Source: an uncultured Clostridia bacterium (GTDB lineage Bacteria; Bacillota; Clostridia; Christensenellales; Aristaeellaceae). From it: 64,000 nt of DNA. The stretch lies in contig CAMVEB010000006.1 of assembly GCA_947166385.1 (NCBI GenBank), positions 1 to 64,000 on the forward strand, written 5' to 3'. Of this stretch, positions 19,451 to 28,206 are shown one piece after another. Under the pieces are notes generated by a model. It was given only the letters and a program-made list of their open reading frames with translations, was not told the origin of the DNA and did no database searches. Both the position numbers and the translations under genes were made by a program. Every line of letters starts with the position of its first letter. Position 1 is the stretch's first letter.

Positions 19451-20320
19451 ATGGCAGCGATCGGAGGCACCCGGGTTAACCCGAAGAAATTCCATAAAAA
19501 CCAGATTCCATTCTACCTTTATCTGGTTCCCATCGCCATTTTCATGGGCATGCCCATTGTGTACATCATCAACCACGCGTTCAAGCCCATGGATGAACTG
19601 TTCGCCTTTCCGCCGCGGTTCTTTGTCCAGCATCCCTCGCTGATCAATTTTCAGAACCTTTTCCAGGCGGCAGGCAGCAGCAGTATTCCCTTCAGCCGGT
19701 ATGTGTTCAACAGCCTGGTTGTGACGGTGGCGGTGGTCGTGCTGAGCGTGCTGATCAGCACGATGGCGGCTTTTGCCCTGAGCAAGATGAAGTTCCGATT
19801 CAAGAACCCCATCTTCGAGATCAACAATCTGGCGCTGATGTTTGTTGCTACGGCGGTGACCATTCCGCGGTACCTGACCATCAGCCAGATCGGTATTCTG
19901 GACACTTACTGGGCACATATCCTGCCGCAGGTGGCCATGCCGGTGTGCCTTTTCCTGATCAAGCAGTTTGTGGACGGCGTGCCGAACAGCCTGATCGAAG
20001 CGGCGCAGCTGGAGGGCGCCGGCAGCTGGAAAATCTATTATAAGATTATCCTGCCGCTGATCAAACCGGCCATCGCGACGGGTGCCATCCTGGTTTTCCA
20101 GAACGTGTGGAACAACATTGAGACGAGCAACCTGTTTACCACCAGCGAGGGCGTCAAGACTCTGGCGTTCTACATGAACACCCTCTCCACCGCCGGCAGC
20201 GTGCAGGGACAGGGCATGGCGGCGGCAGCTTCGCTGATCATGTTTATTCCCAACCTGCTGCTGTTTGTTGTGATGCAGAGCAGCGTGATGAACACCATGG
20301 CCCACAGCGGACTGAAGTGA
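19451..20320 (+). CDS. Sugar ABC transporter permease (MalG/UgpE class), importer 1
   Basis: This 289-residue, six-helix permease has the loop I-E-A-A-Q-L-E-G-A near 180. AAGGAG at 19437 places the start at the ATG of 19451; the GTG at 19442 is too close to that site. It is the second half of the membrane channel of importer 1 and follows its partner by a few bases. Confidence 0.92.
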   Translation: MAAIGGTRVNPKKFHKNQIPFYLYLVPIAIFMGMPIVYIINHAFKPMDELFAFPPRFFVQHPSLINFQNLFQAAGSSSIPFSRYVFNSLVVTVAVVVLSVLISTMAAFALSKMKFRFKNPIFEINNLALMFVATAVTIPRYLTISQIGILDTYWAHILPQVAMPVCLFLIKQFVDGVPNSLIEAAQLEGAGSWKIYYKIILPLIKPAIATGAILVFQNVWNNIETSNLFTTSEGVKTLAFYMNTLSTAGSVQGQGMAAAASLIMFIPNLLLFVVMQSSVMNTMAHSGLK

Positions 20321-20333
20321 GGAGGGACGGGAC

Positions 20334-22370
20334 GTGAGGAGAAGAATCCTGGCCCTGGTGCTCCTGGCCGCGCTTCTGACGGCGGCGGGTGCTCAGGCGG
20401 CCACCCCCTACCGGACCTTCACCCTGGGGGTGAACAAGGATCTGGTGGAAACCCAGACAGCTTACGAGCCCGTGCGCAGCATGATCCGTTTCGGGGAGGA
20501 AACCCTGAACGCGCCCTCGGACCTGCGGATGGGAAAGGACGGGAACCTGTACATTGCCGACACGGGGAACAAGCGGATCCTGATCGTTTCCCGGGAGGGC
20601 GAGCTGATCAGGGAAATCAAGGACAAGAAGAACTTCAAGACCCCCAGCGGTGTGAATGTCGACGAGGAAGGCAACATTTACGTGGCGGATGAGAGTGCCA
20701 GGGCGGTGCTGGTGTATAACCCGGAGGGCACCCTGATCCGCACGTGGGAAAAGCCGACGCACCCGCTGTTCGGCGAGACGGCACCCTACAAGCCCCGGAA
20801 GGTCGTGATCGACAAGCGCGGGAACCTGTACATCTCCAGCAAGGGCAATACGAACGGCATCGTTCAGCTGAGCCCGGCAGGGGATGGCGAATTCCTCGGT
20901 TACTACGGGGCGAACACATCCAATGTATCCTTCCTGACAGCGATCCGCAAGGCTATCTTTACGGATGAGCAGCTGAGCGGCATGGCTGGCATTGTGCCCA
21001 TCAGCGTTGAGAACCTGTGCATCGATGACAAAGGCATGGTTTACGCGGTGAGCCAGACGAACGATGGACGCAGCCTGCGACGGTTGAATGTGGCCGGGCG
21101 GAACACGCTGGTGCCTGACTACTGGACGGAACTGACCACGGCGGTAGCGGTTACGGACGGCGGCAGCGTTTTCACGGCGAACGCCAATGGGCGCATTGTC
21201 GAGTATACCTCCGAGGGAGACATGTTGTTTGTGTTCGGCGCGTTCGACAGCGGCGACCAGCGGATCGGCACATTCAAGAGCGTGACCGGCATGGTGGTGG
21301 ACGAAAACTATTGGCTATACGTGCTGGACAGCGTACTGGGCAGCATCCAGGTGCTGGAGCCCACGGAATTCACGAGTCTGGTGCACAGCGCGTTCACGCT
21401 GTTCCAGGACGGCAAATATGAGGAAAGCAAGGCACCCTGGAGTCAGGTGCAGCGGATGAACAGCCTGTTCACCTACGCCAATACCGGCATGGGCGAGGCG
21501 CTGTACCGGGAGGGGGGATACCAGGAGGCACTGAACAACTTCCGCAACAGCGGCAACCGGCAGGGCTATTCCGACGCCTGGTGGGAACTGCGGAGCGACT
21601 GGCTGCACAGCCATATCGGGGTAATCCTGATCGCCCTGGTGGGTGTTGTGCTCCTTTGGCAGGGGCTGAAGATCCTGAACCGGAATACCGCGGTGCTGCA
21701 GCCGGCAGGCCGGGCTATCGGGAAGGTCGGCCAGGTGAGAATCCTGAACCAGACGGGTTACTGTTTCCACATGCTGAAGAATCCATACGACTGCTGTTAC
21801 GGCATCAAGCGGGAGAAACGGGCGGGATGGCTGAGCGCCGCGATCGTGCTGGTGATTGTGTTCATCCTGAGCGAGATCAGCAAGTACTACAGCGGATTCC
21901 TCTTCAAGACGGTGCAGGAAGGCCAGTTTGAATTGCTGAATGACGGAATCATGTTCTTCGGCATCTGGCTGCTGCTGGTGATCTGCTGCTATCTGGTTTG
22001 CACCATCCGGGACGGCGAGGCGAAGTTCAGGGACCTGTTCATCGGCGCGGCGTACGCGCTGGCCCCGATGCTGATTTTCCTGCCGGTCCGGATTCTGCTG
22101 ACGAATGTGCTGACTTTCAACGAAGGTTTTTTCATTACCCTGATCGATGTGGTGAGCTACGGATGGACCGGACTGCTGATTCTGCTGATGATCATGTACC
22201 TGAACGACTACAGCTTCAAGAAAACGCTGATCACAGTGATCCTTACGGCCTTTACGGTACTGATCGTCGTGGCACTGGGATTCGTGATCTGGGTACTGAT
22301 CAACCAGCTGGTGAACTTTGTATCCGGTATTTACGGAGAGGTGGTGTATCGCTTTGTCAGAAGGACGTAA
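20334..22370 (+). CDS. NHL-repeat/TPR/YIP1 membrane protein of unknown role
   Basis: The protein is 678 residues from a GTG with GAGGAGG upstream. After a signal peptide (cleavage near A-Q-A-A) come NHL-type propeller repeats from about 40 to 340, recognisable by repeated G-N-L-Y-I-A-D/V-A-D blocks. Two TPR-like helical pairs (about 345-425) and a transmembrane helix (about 430-448) follow, then a YIP1-like domain with five helices (about 480-670). The propeller should face outside and the YIP1 part lies in the membrane. The gene sits inside a sugar-uptake operon, so a sensor, scaffold or transporter-accessory role is plausible, but no function is established. Its 3' end overlaps the next gene by 17 bp. 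Confidence 0.75.
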   Translation: MRRRILALVLLAALLTAAGAQAATPYRTFTLGVNKDLVETQTAYEPVRSMIRFGEETLNAPSDLRMGKDGNLYIADTGNKRILIVSREGELIREIKDKKNFKTPSGVNVDEEGNIYVADESARAVLVYNPEGTLIRTWEKPTHPLFGETAPYKPRKVVIDKRGNLYISSKGNTNGIVQLSPAGDGEFLGYYGANTSNVSFLTAIRKAIFTDEQLSGMAGIVPISVENLCIDDKGMVYAVSQTNDGRSLRRLNVAGRNTLVPDYWTELTTAVAVTDGGSVFTANANGRIVEYTSEGDMLFVFGAFDSGDQRIGTFKSVTGMVVDENYWLYVLDSVLGSIQVLEPTEFTSLVHSAFTLFQDGKYEESKAPWSQVQRMNSLFTYANTGMGEALYREGGYQEALNNFRNSGNRQGYSDAWWELRSDWLHSHIGVILIALVGVVLLWQGLKILNRNTAVLQPAGRAIGKVGQVRILNQTGYCFHMLKNPYDCCYGIKREKRAGWLSAAIVLVIVFILSEISKYYSGFLFKTVQEGQFELLNDGIMFFGIWLLLVICCYLVCTIRDGEAKFRDLFIGAAYALAPMLIFLPVRILLTNVLTFNEGFFITLIDVVSYGWTGLLILLMIMYLNDYSFKKTLITVILTAFTVLIVVALGFVIWVLINQLVNFVSGIYGEVVYRFVRRT

Positions 22371-24555
22371 ATGGATCGCGCTTCTGCTGGCCTGCCTGCT
22401 GGCGGTGACGCCTTTCCTCGCCGCGGCGGAGGCACCGAAGGAGGACCCGGCGGGCGATGCTGTTCCGGAGGGCTACGAAGCTATCGCGGAGAACAGTAAA
22501 TTCACTCTTTATCTGAAGCGGGATACGCTGGCGCTGATCGTTGAGAGCAAGAACAGCGGCAAGGTGCTTTACAGCACCGTGCAGAACCCGGACGAGATGA
22601 AGGACAACGCCACGTGGAAGGGATTCTACCAGAGCGGCATTGTGATGGAATACCTGGAAGGCGTGAAGAGCATTCCGCTGCAGGCAGACTTCATCAACAT
22701 GAAGAATGAGATCGACCTGCAGCTGACGGAGAACGGATACATCGCGAAGGTGACCTATCCGGACATCGGCATCAGCTATAAGGCGACGCTGGTGATGGAC
22801 GAGCGGGGCTTCTCCGTGAGTATTCCGAAGGACTCTATTGAGGAGACGGATGTTGAAAACTACACGGTGGCCAGCTTCTACGTATACCCGTTCCTGGGCT
22901 ACAGCTACCTGGGCGAAGACGATGGATACATGATCATCCCCGACGGGCAGGGCGCCATCATCGAGCTGAAGGACAACGAGGAAAGATACAAATCTCCCTT
23001 CGATCGGGCCGTGTACGGAACGAATATCGGTATCGAGGACACGGTTTACAGCGACTGGGGCGTATCAGCGGAGCAGGTACTACTGCCGGTTTTCGGCATG
23101 GTGCACGAGGAAGACCAGCTGGCCGTGCTGGGGTTCATTGAGAACGGCGACGCGGCGGCCCGGATTATGGCGTATCCCAACGGGGTGCGGATGAAGTTTG
23201 ACTGGGTATGCGCGAAGTACCTGTACCGGATGATCTACAGCCAGCCCACGGGCCCGAACAGTTCCACCATTTCCATGCGGACGGAGTACGCCCGGGACAT
23301 CGACATTCTGCAGGAGTTCCTGCTGGAGGACGGGGAGCGGGCAAACTACGCCGGCCTGGCCACCGCCCTGCGGGAATACATGACGGAGAAGGGCTACTTC
23401 GGTGAGGCGGAAACCAATGAGTTTGACATTGGCATCGACTTCCTGGGCGTCGAAACGGAAAACTGGATGTTGGGGAAGCAGGCGGTTGTGATGACCAGCT
23501 TCAGCCAGGCGGCGGACATTCTGAAGGAACTGGGCGAGAAGGGTGTACACGGCGTGAACGTGACCTTCCGCGGATGGCAGGAGGGCGGCCTGTACGGCGC
23601 ACTGCCGACGGACGGCTACAGCCCGGCCGGCGCCCTGGGCGGCGACGGGGGGCTGCAGGACCTGAAGAGCGCCACGGAGGGCCAACGGGACCGGCTGAGC
23701 CTGGAGGCAGACTTCCTGCGGCTGAACACGGAAACCAATCCGCTGCTGTTCTACAACAGCTTCAAGAAGATAACGGGTCAGACATGGAACCGGCCCACCT
23801 TCGGCAAGGTATACGGAACGCTGTATGCGCTGACACCGAAGAAGACCCTGGAGATCGGCCGGAACACGATGAAGGCCATGGCAGACCACGGCATCGGCGG
23901 GGTGAGCCTGACGGGCGTACCTACGCTGATGAGCGACTACTACGAGGACAACCACTACCAGGATTCCACCCGGGCTATGAACTCCTATGAGACACTGGTG
24001 AAGGAAAGCGCGGACCAGATGGAGACCATGCTGGACAAGGCGAACTGCTACCTGTGGCGGTACGCCGCGGCGCTGAAGAACATGCCCATCGCCTGCTCGG
24101 ACTACACATACGTGAAGCGGGATATTCCCTTCCTGGCCATTACGGTGAGCGGAAAGATTCCCTACTACACTGAGTACGTCAACTTTCAGGCGAACAACGT
24201 GAAGTTCTTCCTGCACCTGGTGGAGCAGGGCACCCGGCCCACCTTCCTGCTGACAGCGGAGGATCCCATCAAGCTGCAGAACACCAACAGCAACGACATC
24301 TACAGCGCGAAATGGGAGCTTTACCAGGACATGATTCCCCAGTGGGCCAATGAGCTGGCATCGCTGCACGAGGTCATCGGCAAGGCACAGATTACCGGGC
24401 ATACCTTCCAGGGTGACCTGGTGCGGGTGGAGTGGTCCAACGGCGTGAAAGTGTATGTGAACTTCGGCAGCACGGAGGCGTCCATGGACGGCGTGACGGC
24501 GGGACCGCTTTCCTACACGGTTGTGCCGGCGGCTCAGGGAGGTGTTGAGCCGTGA
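22354..24555 (+). CDS. Secreted DUF5696 family protein
   Basis: A TTG at 22354 preceded by GGAGAGGTGG gives a 733-residue protein that starts with a clean signal peptide (A-L-L-L-A-C-L-L-A-V-T-P-F-L-A-A-A-E). The earlier TTG at 22318 would put a stretch of the previous gene in front of it. The middle resembles DUF5696 proteins, which in Bacillota are often encoded beside carbohydrate ABC transporters; residues such as M-I-I-P-D-G-Q-G-A near 195 fit. A carbohydrate-active or carbohydrate-binding barrel is possible but not shown. It overlaps both neighbours, so it is tightly cotranscribed. Confidence 0.7.
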   Translation: MSEGRKWIALLLACLLAVTPFLAAAEAPKEDPAGDAVPEGYEAIAENSKFTLYLKRDTLALIVESKNSGKVLYSTVQNPDEMKDNATWKGFYQSGIVMEYLEGVKSIPLQADFINMKNEIDLQLTENGYIAKVTYPDIGISYKATLVMDERGFSVSIPKDSIEETDVENYTVASFYVYPFLGYSYLGEDDGYMIIPDGQGAIIELKDNEERYKSPFDRAVYGTNIGIEDTVYSDWGVSAEQVLLPVFGMVHEEDQLAVLGFIENGDAAARIMAYPNGVRMKFDWVCAKYLYRMIYSQPTGPNSSTISMRTEYARDIDILQEFLLEDGERANYAGLATALREYMTEKGYFGEAETNEFDIGIDFLGVETENWMLGKQAVVMTSFSQAADILKELGEKGVHGVNVTFRGWQEGGLYGALPTDGYSPAGALGGDGGLQDLKSATEGQRDRLSLEADFLRLNTETNPLLFYNSFKKITGQTWNRPTFGKVYGTLYALTPKKTLEIGRNTMKAMADHGIGGVSLTGVPTLMSDYYEDNHYQDSTRAMNSYETLVKESADQMETMLDKANCYLWRYAAALKNMPIACSDYTYVKRDIPFLAITVSGKIPYYTEYVNFQANNVKFFLHLVEQGTRPTFLLTAEDPIKLQNTNSNDIYSAKWELYQDMIPQWANELASLHEVIGKAQITGHTFQGDLVRVEWSNGVKVYVNFGSTEASMDGVTAGPLSYTVVPAAQGGVEP

Positions 24556-25487
24556 GCAAAAAGGTGAAAAACATCCACGACAAGAAGCATCTGACGCGGC
24601 GAACCCTGCGGGAATGGGGATGGGGATACGTCTTTATTGCCCCGTGGATCGTGGGCGTTTGCATCTTCTTCCTGTATGCCATGATCCAGAGCCTGCAGTT
24701 TGCCTTCCACCGGGTGGAGCTTTCCGGCGGGGTGATCCTGCATCCCCTGGAGAACGGCATATTTGAGAACTTCGTGAAGGTGTTCACGACGGATGTGAAC
24801 TTTCCCACGACGTTGGCGAACTTCGGCATCGGGTTGGTGCTGCAGCTGCCGGTGATCATCGCCTTCAGCCTGATCATCGCGCTGCTGCTGAACAGCAAGA
24901 TCAGGTGCAGAGGTCTTTTCCGGCTGATCTTCTTCCTGCCGGTGATTATCGCCACGGGGCCGGTGATGAACCAAATGACAGCCCAGGGCGTGGCCAGCGT
25001 ACCGATGGTTTCCCAGAACGCCATGCTGGGGATGCTGGAGGGACTGCCGCAGTTTATCTACGAGCCTATCAACAACCTTTTCTCCAGCCTGATTCTGATC
25101 CTGTGGAACAGCGGCATCCAGATCCTGATTTTCCTGGCGGGACTGCAGAAGGTGCCCCGGGCCATGTACGAGGCGGCCACCATCGACGGGGCCAGCGGCT
25201 GGGAAACCTTCTGGAAGATTACCCTTCCCAGCGTGAAAAGCCTGATTCTGCTGAACTCCATCTACACGGTGGTGACGCTGGCCACCGGCGGAAGCAATGA
25301 GATTATCGAGTTGATTTATTCGGCAACCTACACCGCGACCCAGGGCTACAGCTACGCCATGGCCATGAGCTGGATCTACACGGCGGTAGTGGCGGTGATC
25401 CTGGTGATCGTGTTCCTGCTGCTGAAGGAAAAGAGCGACCGGAAAGTGGTCTACGAGCAGAAGCGCGTGGACATGAAGGGAGTGTGA
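24552..25487 (+). CDS. Sugar ABC transporter permease (MalF class), importer 2
   Basis: The 311-residue protein has six membrane helices and the loop Y-E-A-A-T-I-D-G-A near 212. The GTG start overlaps the upstream stop by 4 bp. Its partner permease and own binding protein follow, making a second, complete importer without ATPase. Confidence 0.92.
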   Translation: MSKKVKNIHDKKHLTRRTLREWGWGYVFIAPWIVGVCIFFLYAMIQSLQFAFHRVELSGGVILHPLENGIFENFVKVFTTDVNFPTTLANFGIGLVLQLPVIIAFSLIIALLLNSKIRCRGLFRLIFFLPVIIATGPVMNQMTAQGVASVPMVSQNAMLGMLEGLPQFIYEPINNLFSSLILILWNSGIQILIFLAGLQKVPRAMYEAATIDGASGWETFWKITLPSVKSLILLNSIYTVVTLATGGSNEIIELIYSATYTATQGYSYAMAMSWIYTAVVAVILVIVFLLLKEKSDRKVVYEQKRVDMKGV

Positions 25488-26518
25488 GAAAACGGATGCT
25501 GCTGACTGAAATGAAACTGAAGGAAAACGGTACAGCCGCCGTTCCGGCCGGCCGGCGGATTGTCCGGGAGAACCGGAAGGAAAAGTGGAAGAAGCGGCTT
25601 CTGGGCAGCGCAGACAAGCGCGGATGGATCGGAAGCACTGTGGTTTACCTGCTGCTGATCGTGATCAGCTTCATCTTCGTTTACCCGGTGCTGTACATGA
25701 TCAGCCGCTCGCTGATGAGCCGCAACGACCTGCTGGACTCCTCGGCCATGTGGATTCCCAGCAGCCTGACGCTGCATAACTACGAGAGCGCAATCCTGAC
25801 CATGGACTTCTGGAACAGCCTGCTGAAGAACGTTTATCTGGCAGCGGTTTCCACCCTGGCACAGGTGATCATCTGCTCGGCGGTGGGATACGGCTTCGCC
25901 CGGTACAACTTTCCCGGAAAGAAAATCTGGATGGGCGTGCTGATTCTGGCTTTCCTGCTGCCGGGTCAGACCACGGCGTTGCCTAACTACCTGGTATTCC
26001 AGAACCTGAAGATGATCGACGGGACGATCAAGCCCTTCCTGATTACGGCACTGCTGGGGCAGGGATTCAAGAGCACATTGTGCATCCTGATTTTCTACAA
26101 CTTCCACAAACAGACGCCCCAGAGCCTGATTGAGGCGGCGGAGATCGACGGCGCAGGTCATATCAAGGCCTATTTCCAGATCGCCATTCCGCTGGCCACG
26201 GCGGCCATCGTGGTGGTGACGCTGTTCTCCTTTGTATGGTACTGGAACGAGACCTACCTGGTACGGAACTATCTGGGCTACGGCAGCACCCGGGCTACCG
26301 GCCTGACCACGCTGATGCTGGAGCTGAACGCCTTTGAGGACAGCTACGCCAACGCATACAGCACCTGGGCAAGCAGCGTGACCAGCACGGACCGCATCAA
26401 CGACGCCGTCCGGATGGCCGGAACGGTGCTGGCGATTGCCCCGCTGATGATTTTCTACTTCGTGCTGCAGCGGCAGTTCGTTGAGAGCGTCGACCGGGCG
26501 GGTATCACCGGCGAGTAA
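25484..26518 (+). CDS. Sugar ABC transporter permease (MalG class), importer 2
   Basis: The frame from the GTG at 25484 (4-bp overlap) gives 344 residues, about 50 more than usual, because of a charged N-terminal extension rich in K, R and E before the first helix. An ATG at 25496 is an alternative start. Six helices and the loop I-E-A-A-E-I-D-G-A near 220 are present. The longer cytoplasmic tail is unusual but may be functional. Confidence 0.9.
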   Translation: MRKRMLLTEMKLKENGTAAVPAGRRIVRENRKEKWKKRLLGSADKRGWIGSTVVYLLLIVISFIFVYPVLYMISRSLMSRNDLLDSSAMWIPSSLTLHNYESAILTMDFWNSLLKNVYLAAVSTLAQVIICSAVGYGFARYNFPGKKIWMGVLILAFLLPGQTTALPNYLVFQNLKMIDGTIKPFLITALLGQGFKSTLCILIFYNFHKQTPQSLIEAAEIDGAGHIKAYFQIAIPLATAAIVVVTLFSFVWYWNETYLVRNYLGYGSTRATGLTTLMLELNAFEDSYANAYSTWASSVTSTDRINDAVRMAGTVLAIAPLMIFYFVLQRQFVESVDRAGITGE

Positions 26519-26598
26519 GTTTCCAGCCATTGTTTCCCTACTGTATCGAGGCCTTTGAAAGGCTGATGATAAAAAACATTTTAAGGAGGAACCCCACA

Positions 26599-28023
26599 AT
26601 GAAAAAGATTCTGGCACTGATCCTGGCCCTGGTGATGATGCTCGGCACGGTCTCCTTCGCGAGCGCGGAAGAGTACAATATGCCTGAGATGACCACCGAG
26701 GAAATCACCCTCACCTTTATGACCTGGGACGATTTCGAAATGACCGAAGCGCTGGCCGCAAAGTTCATGGAGAAGTATCCGAACATCCATGTTGAGATTC
26801 TCCGCACCACCACGGGCGACATCGCCGGCGAGCTGCTGAACCGCGCCGCGGAAAACAATCTGCCGGACGTGTACTTCTGGCTGGACCTGGAGCCCCTGAT
26901 GGCCGGCAAGTACATGTATGACTTTACCGAGTATATCGAGAACGACGAAGAAGCTCAAACCAGCCTGTACAACACGCTGCGCAAGGTGGGCTACCTGGAC
27001 GGAAAACGCTGCTACTTCATGGCGGGCGAATTCCTGCCGGCCACCGTATACTGTGATGCCAACGTGTTTGAGAAGATGAACGTTGAACTGCCTCCGCAGG
27101 ACTGGAAATGGGAAGACATGCTGGGACTGATCGACAAGCTGGCGGATCCGAGCCAGGGCTACTGGGGACACTTCGGCGGCATGTACAGCTATGTAACCGG
27201 AGGCCCCATTGCGCTGACGGACAACGCCATCGGTGAGTTCGGCTGGAACGGCGAGACGTATGACTTCGCTTCCGGCTGGGTGGATTCCATTGAGACCCAG
27301 ATTGAGAACGGCCGCCTGGGCAAGGACCTGGACCCCGCTTCCGACGAATATGTAGCTCTGAACCTTGGCGATGAGTGGGGCGGACAGACCGGCCATGTCG
27401 GTATTGTGACGGACGCTTTCTGGACCCTGAACAATATCTACTCCCAGCCCATCTGCACCGACCGCGGCACCAAGATGATCCCCTACAACCCGCCGGTGGG
27501 CAAGGACGCCGAGAATGCCGGACAGCTGGCGTTCCTGGACATGTACTCCATCTCCTACACCTGCGAGCATCCGCGTGAAGCCTACGAGCTGGCTAAGTTC
27601 CTGACCTGGGGCAAGGAAGGCTGGCTGGAGCGGATCAAGCTGTTCCCTGAAATCACCCGCGAAGGTACCGATGAAAAGTTCTATAACGTGCCGAACTGCC
27701 TGCCGATGATCACCGATGAGGAAGTAAAAGCGAAATATGTGGAACTGATGCCCGACCTGGGCTACTGGAATGACTGGGCTGCCTTCATGGACGGTATCCA
27801 GAACCCCGTGACCTGGGGCAGCCGCACCATTCCGGGATTCCAGAGCTTCGTGAACAACTACTATCATGGCTCTGACTACAACGGAACCGTCGGTATTGAA
27901 AACGCCATCCGTGAAGGCACCGTGGATCCCTATGACTACACGGACATTCTGGCGGAAGCCGGACGGAAGTACTACGACGAGGCGATGGAAGTGTTCTACG
28001 GCGTGTACGGCAAGCCGGAATAA
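26599..28023 (+). CDS. Sugar ABC transporter binding protein, importer 2
   Basis: The 474-residue extracellular binding protein (SBP_bac_1 class) has a signal peptide ending S-F-A-S-A-E-E with no lipobox cysteine. AAGGAGGA at 26583-26590 fixes the ATG at 26599; the frame's earlier start at 26530 lies in the intergenic gap. An 80-bp gap with a GCCTTT/AAAGGC stem separates it from the permease. It probably binds an arabino- or xylo-oligosaccharide, from context. Confidence 0.9.
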   Translation: MKKILALILALVMMLGTVSFASAEEYNMPEMTTEEITLTFMTWDDFEMTEALAAKFMEKYPNIHVEILRTTTGDIAGELLNRAAENNLPDVYFWLDLEPLMAGKYMYDFTEYIENDEEAQTSLYNTLRKVGYLDGKRCYFMAGEFLPATVYCDANVFEKMNVELPPQDWKWEDMLGLIDKLADPSQGYWGHFGGMYSYVTGGPIALTDNAIGEFGWNGETYDFASGWVDSIETQIENGRLGKDLDPASDEYVALNLGDEWGGQTGHVGIVTDAFWTLNNIYSQPICTDRGTKMIPYNPPVGKDAENAGQLAFLDMYSISYTCEHPREAYELAKFLTWGKEGWLERIKLFPEITREGTDEKFYNVPNCLPMITDEEVKAKYVELMPDLGYWNDWAAFMDGIQNPVTWGSRTIPGFQSFVNNYYHGSDYNGTVGIENAIREGTVDPYDYTDILAEAGRKYYDEAMEVFYGVYGKPE

Positions 28024-28057
28024 TTCCGAAACAACGGAAACAAACCAAAGAAAAACC

Positions 28058-28087
28058 GCGGGGAGGAGCATTGCTGCTCCTCTCCGC
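28058..28087 (+). terminator. Strong hairpin after the binding-protein gene
   Basis: GCGGGGAGGAGCA (28058-28070) pairs with TGCTCCTCTCCGC (28075-28087) with one mismatch and a 4-base loop. The T tract is poor, so it may attenuate rather than terminate, or protect the 3' end of the binding-protein message. Confidence 0.6.
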
Positions 28088-28206
28088 AAGCTTATTTAGT
28101 TCCGTCTCATGCGATGTTCAAGACACCTTCGGCGGCGGAAACCGCATTCGCGGGTTTTATAGAAAAATTCACATGGGGACAGGATCGGACGGGGAGGAAG
28201 AAAAGA

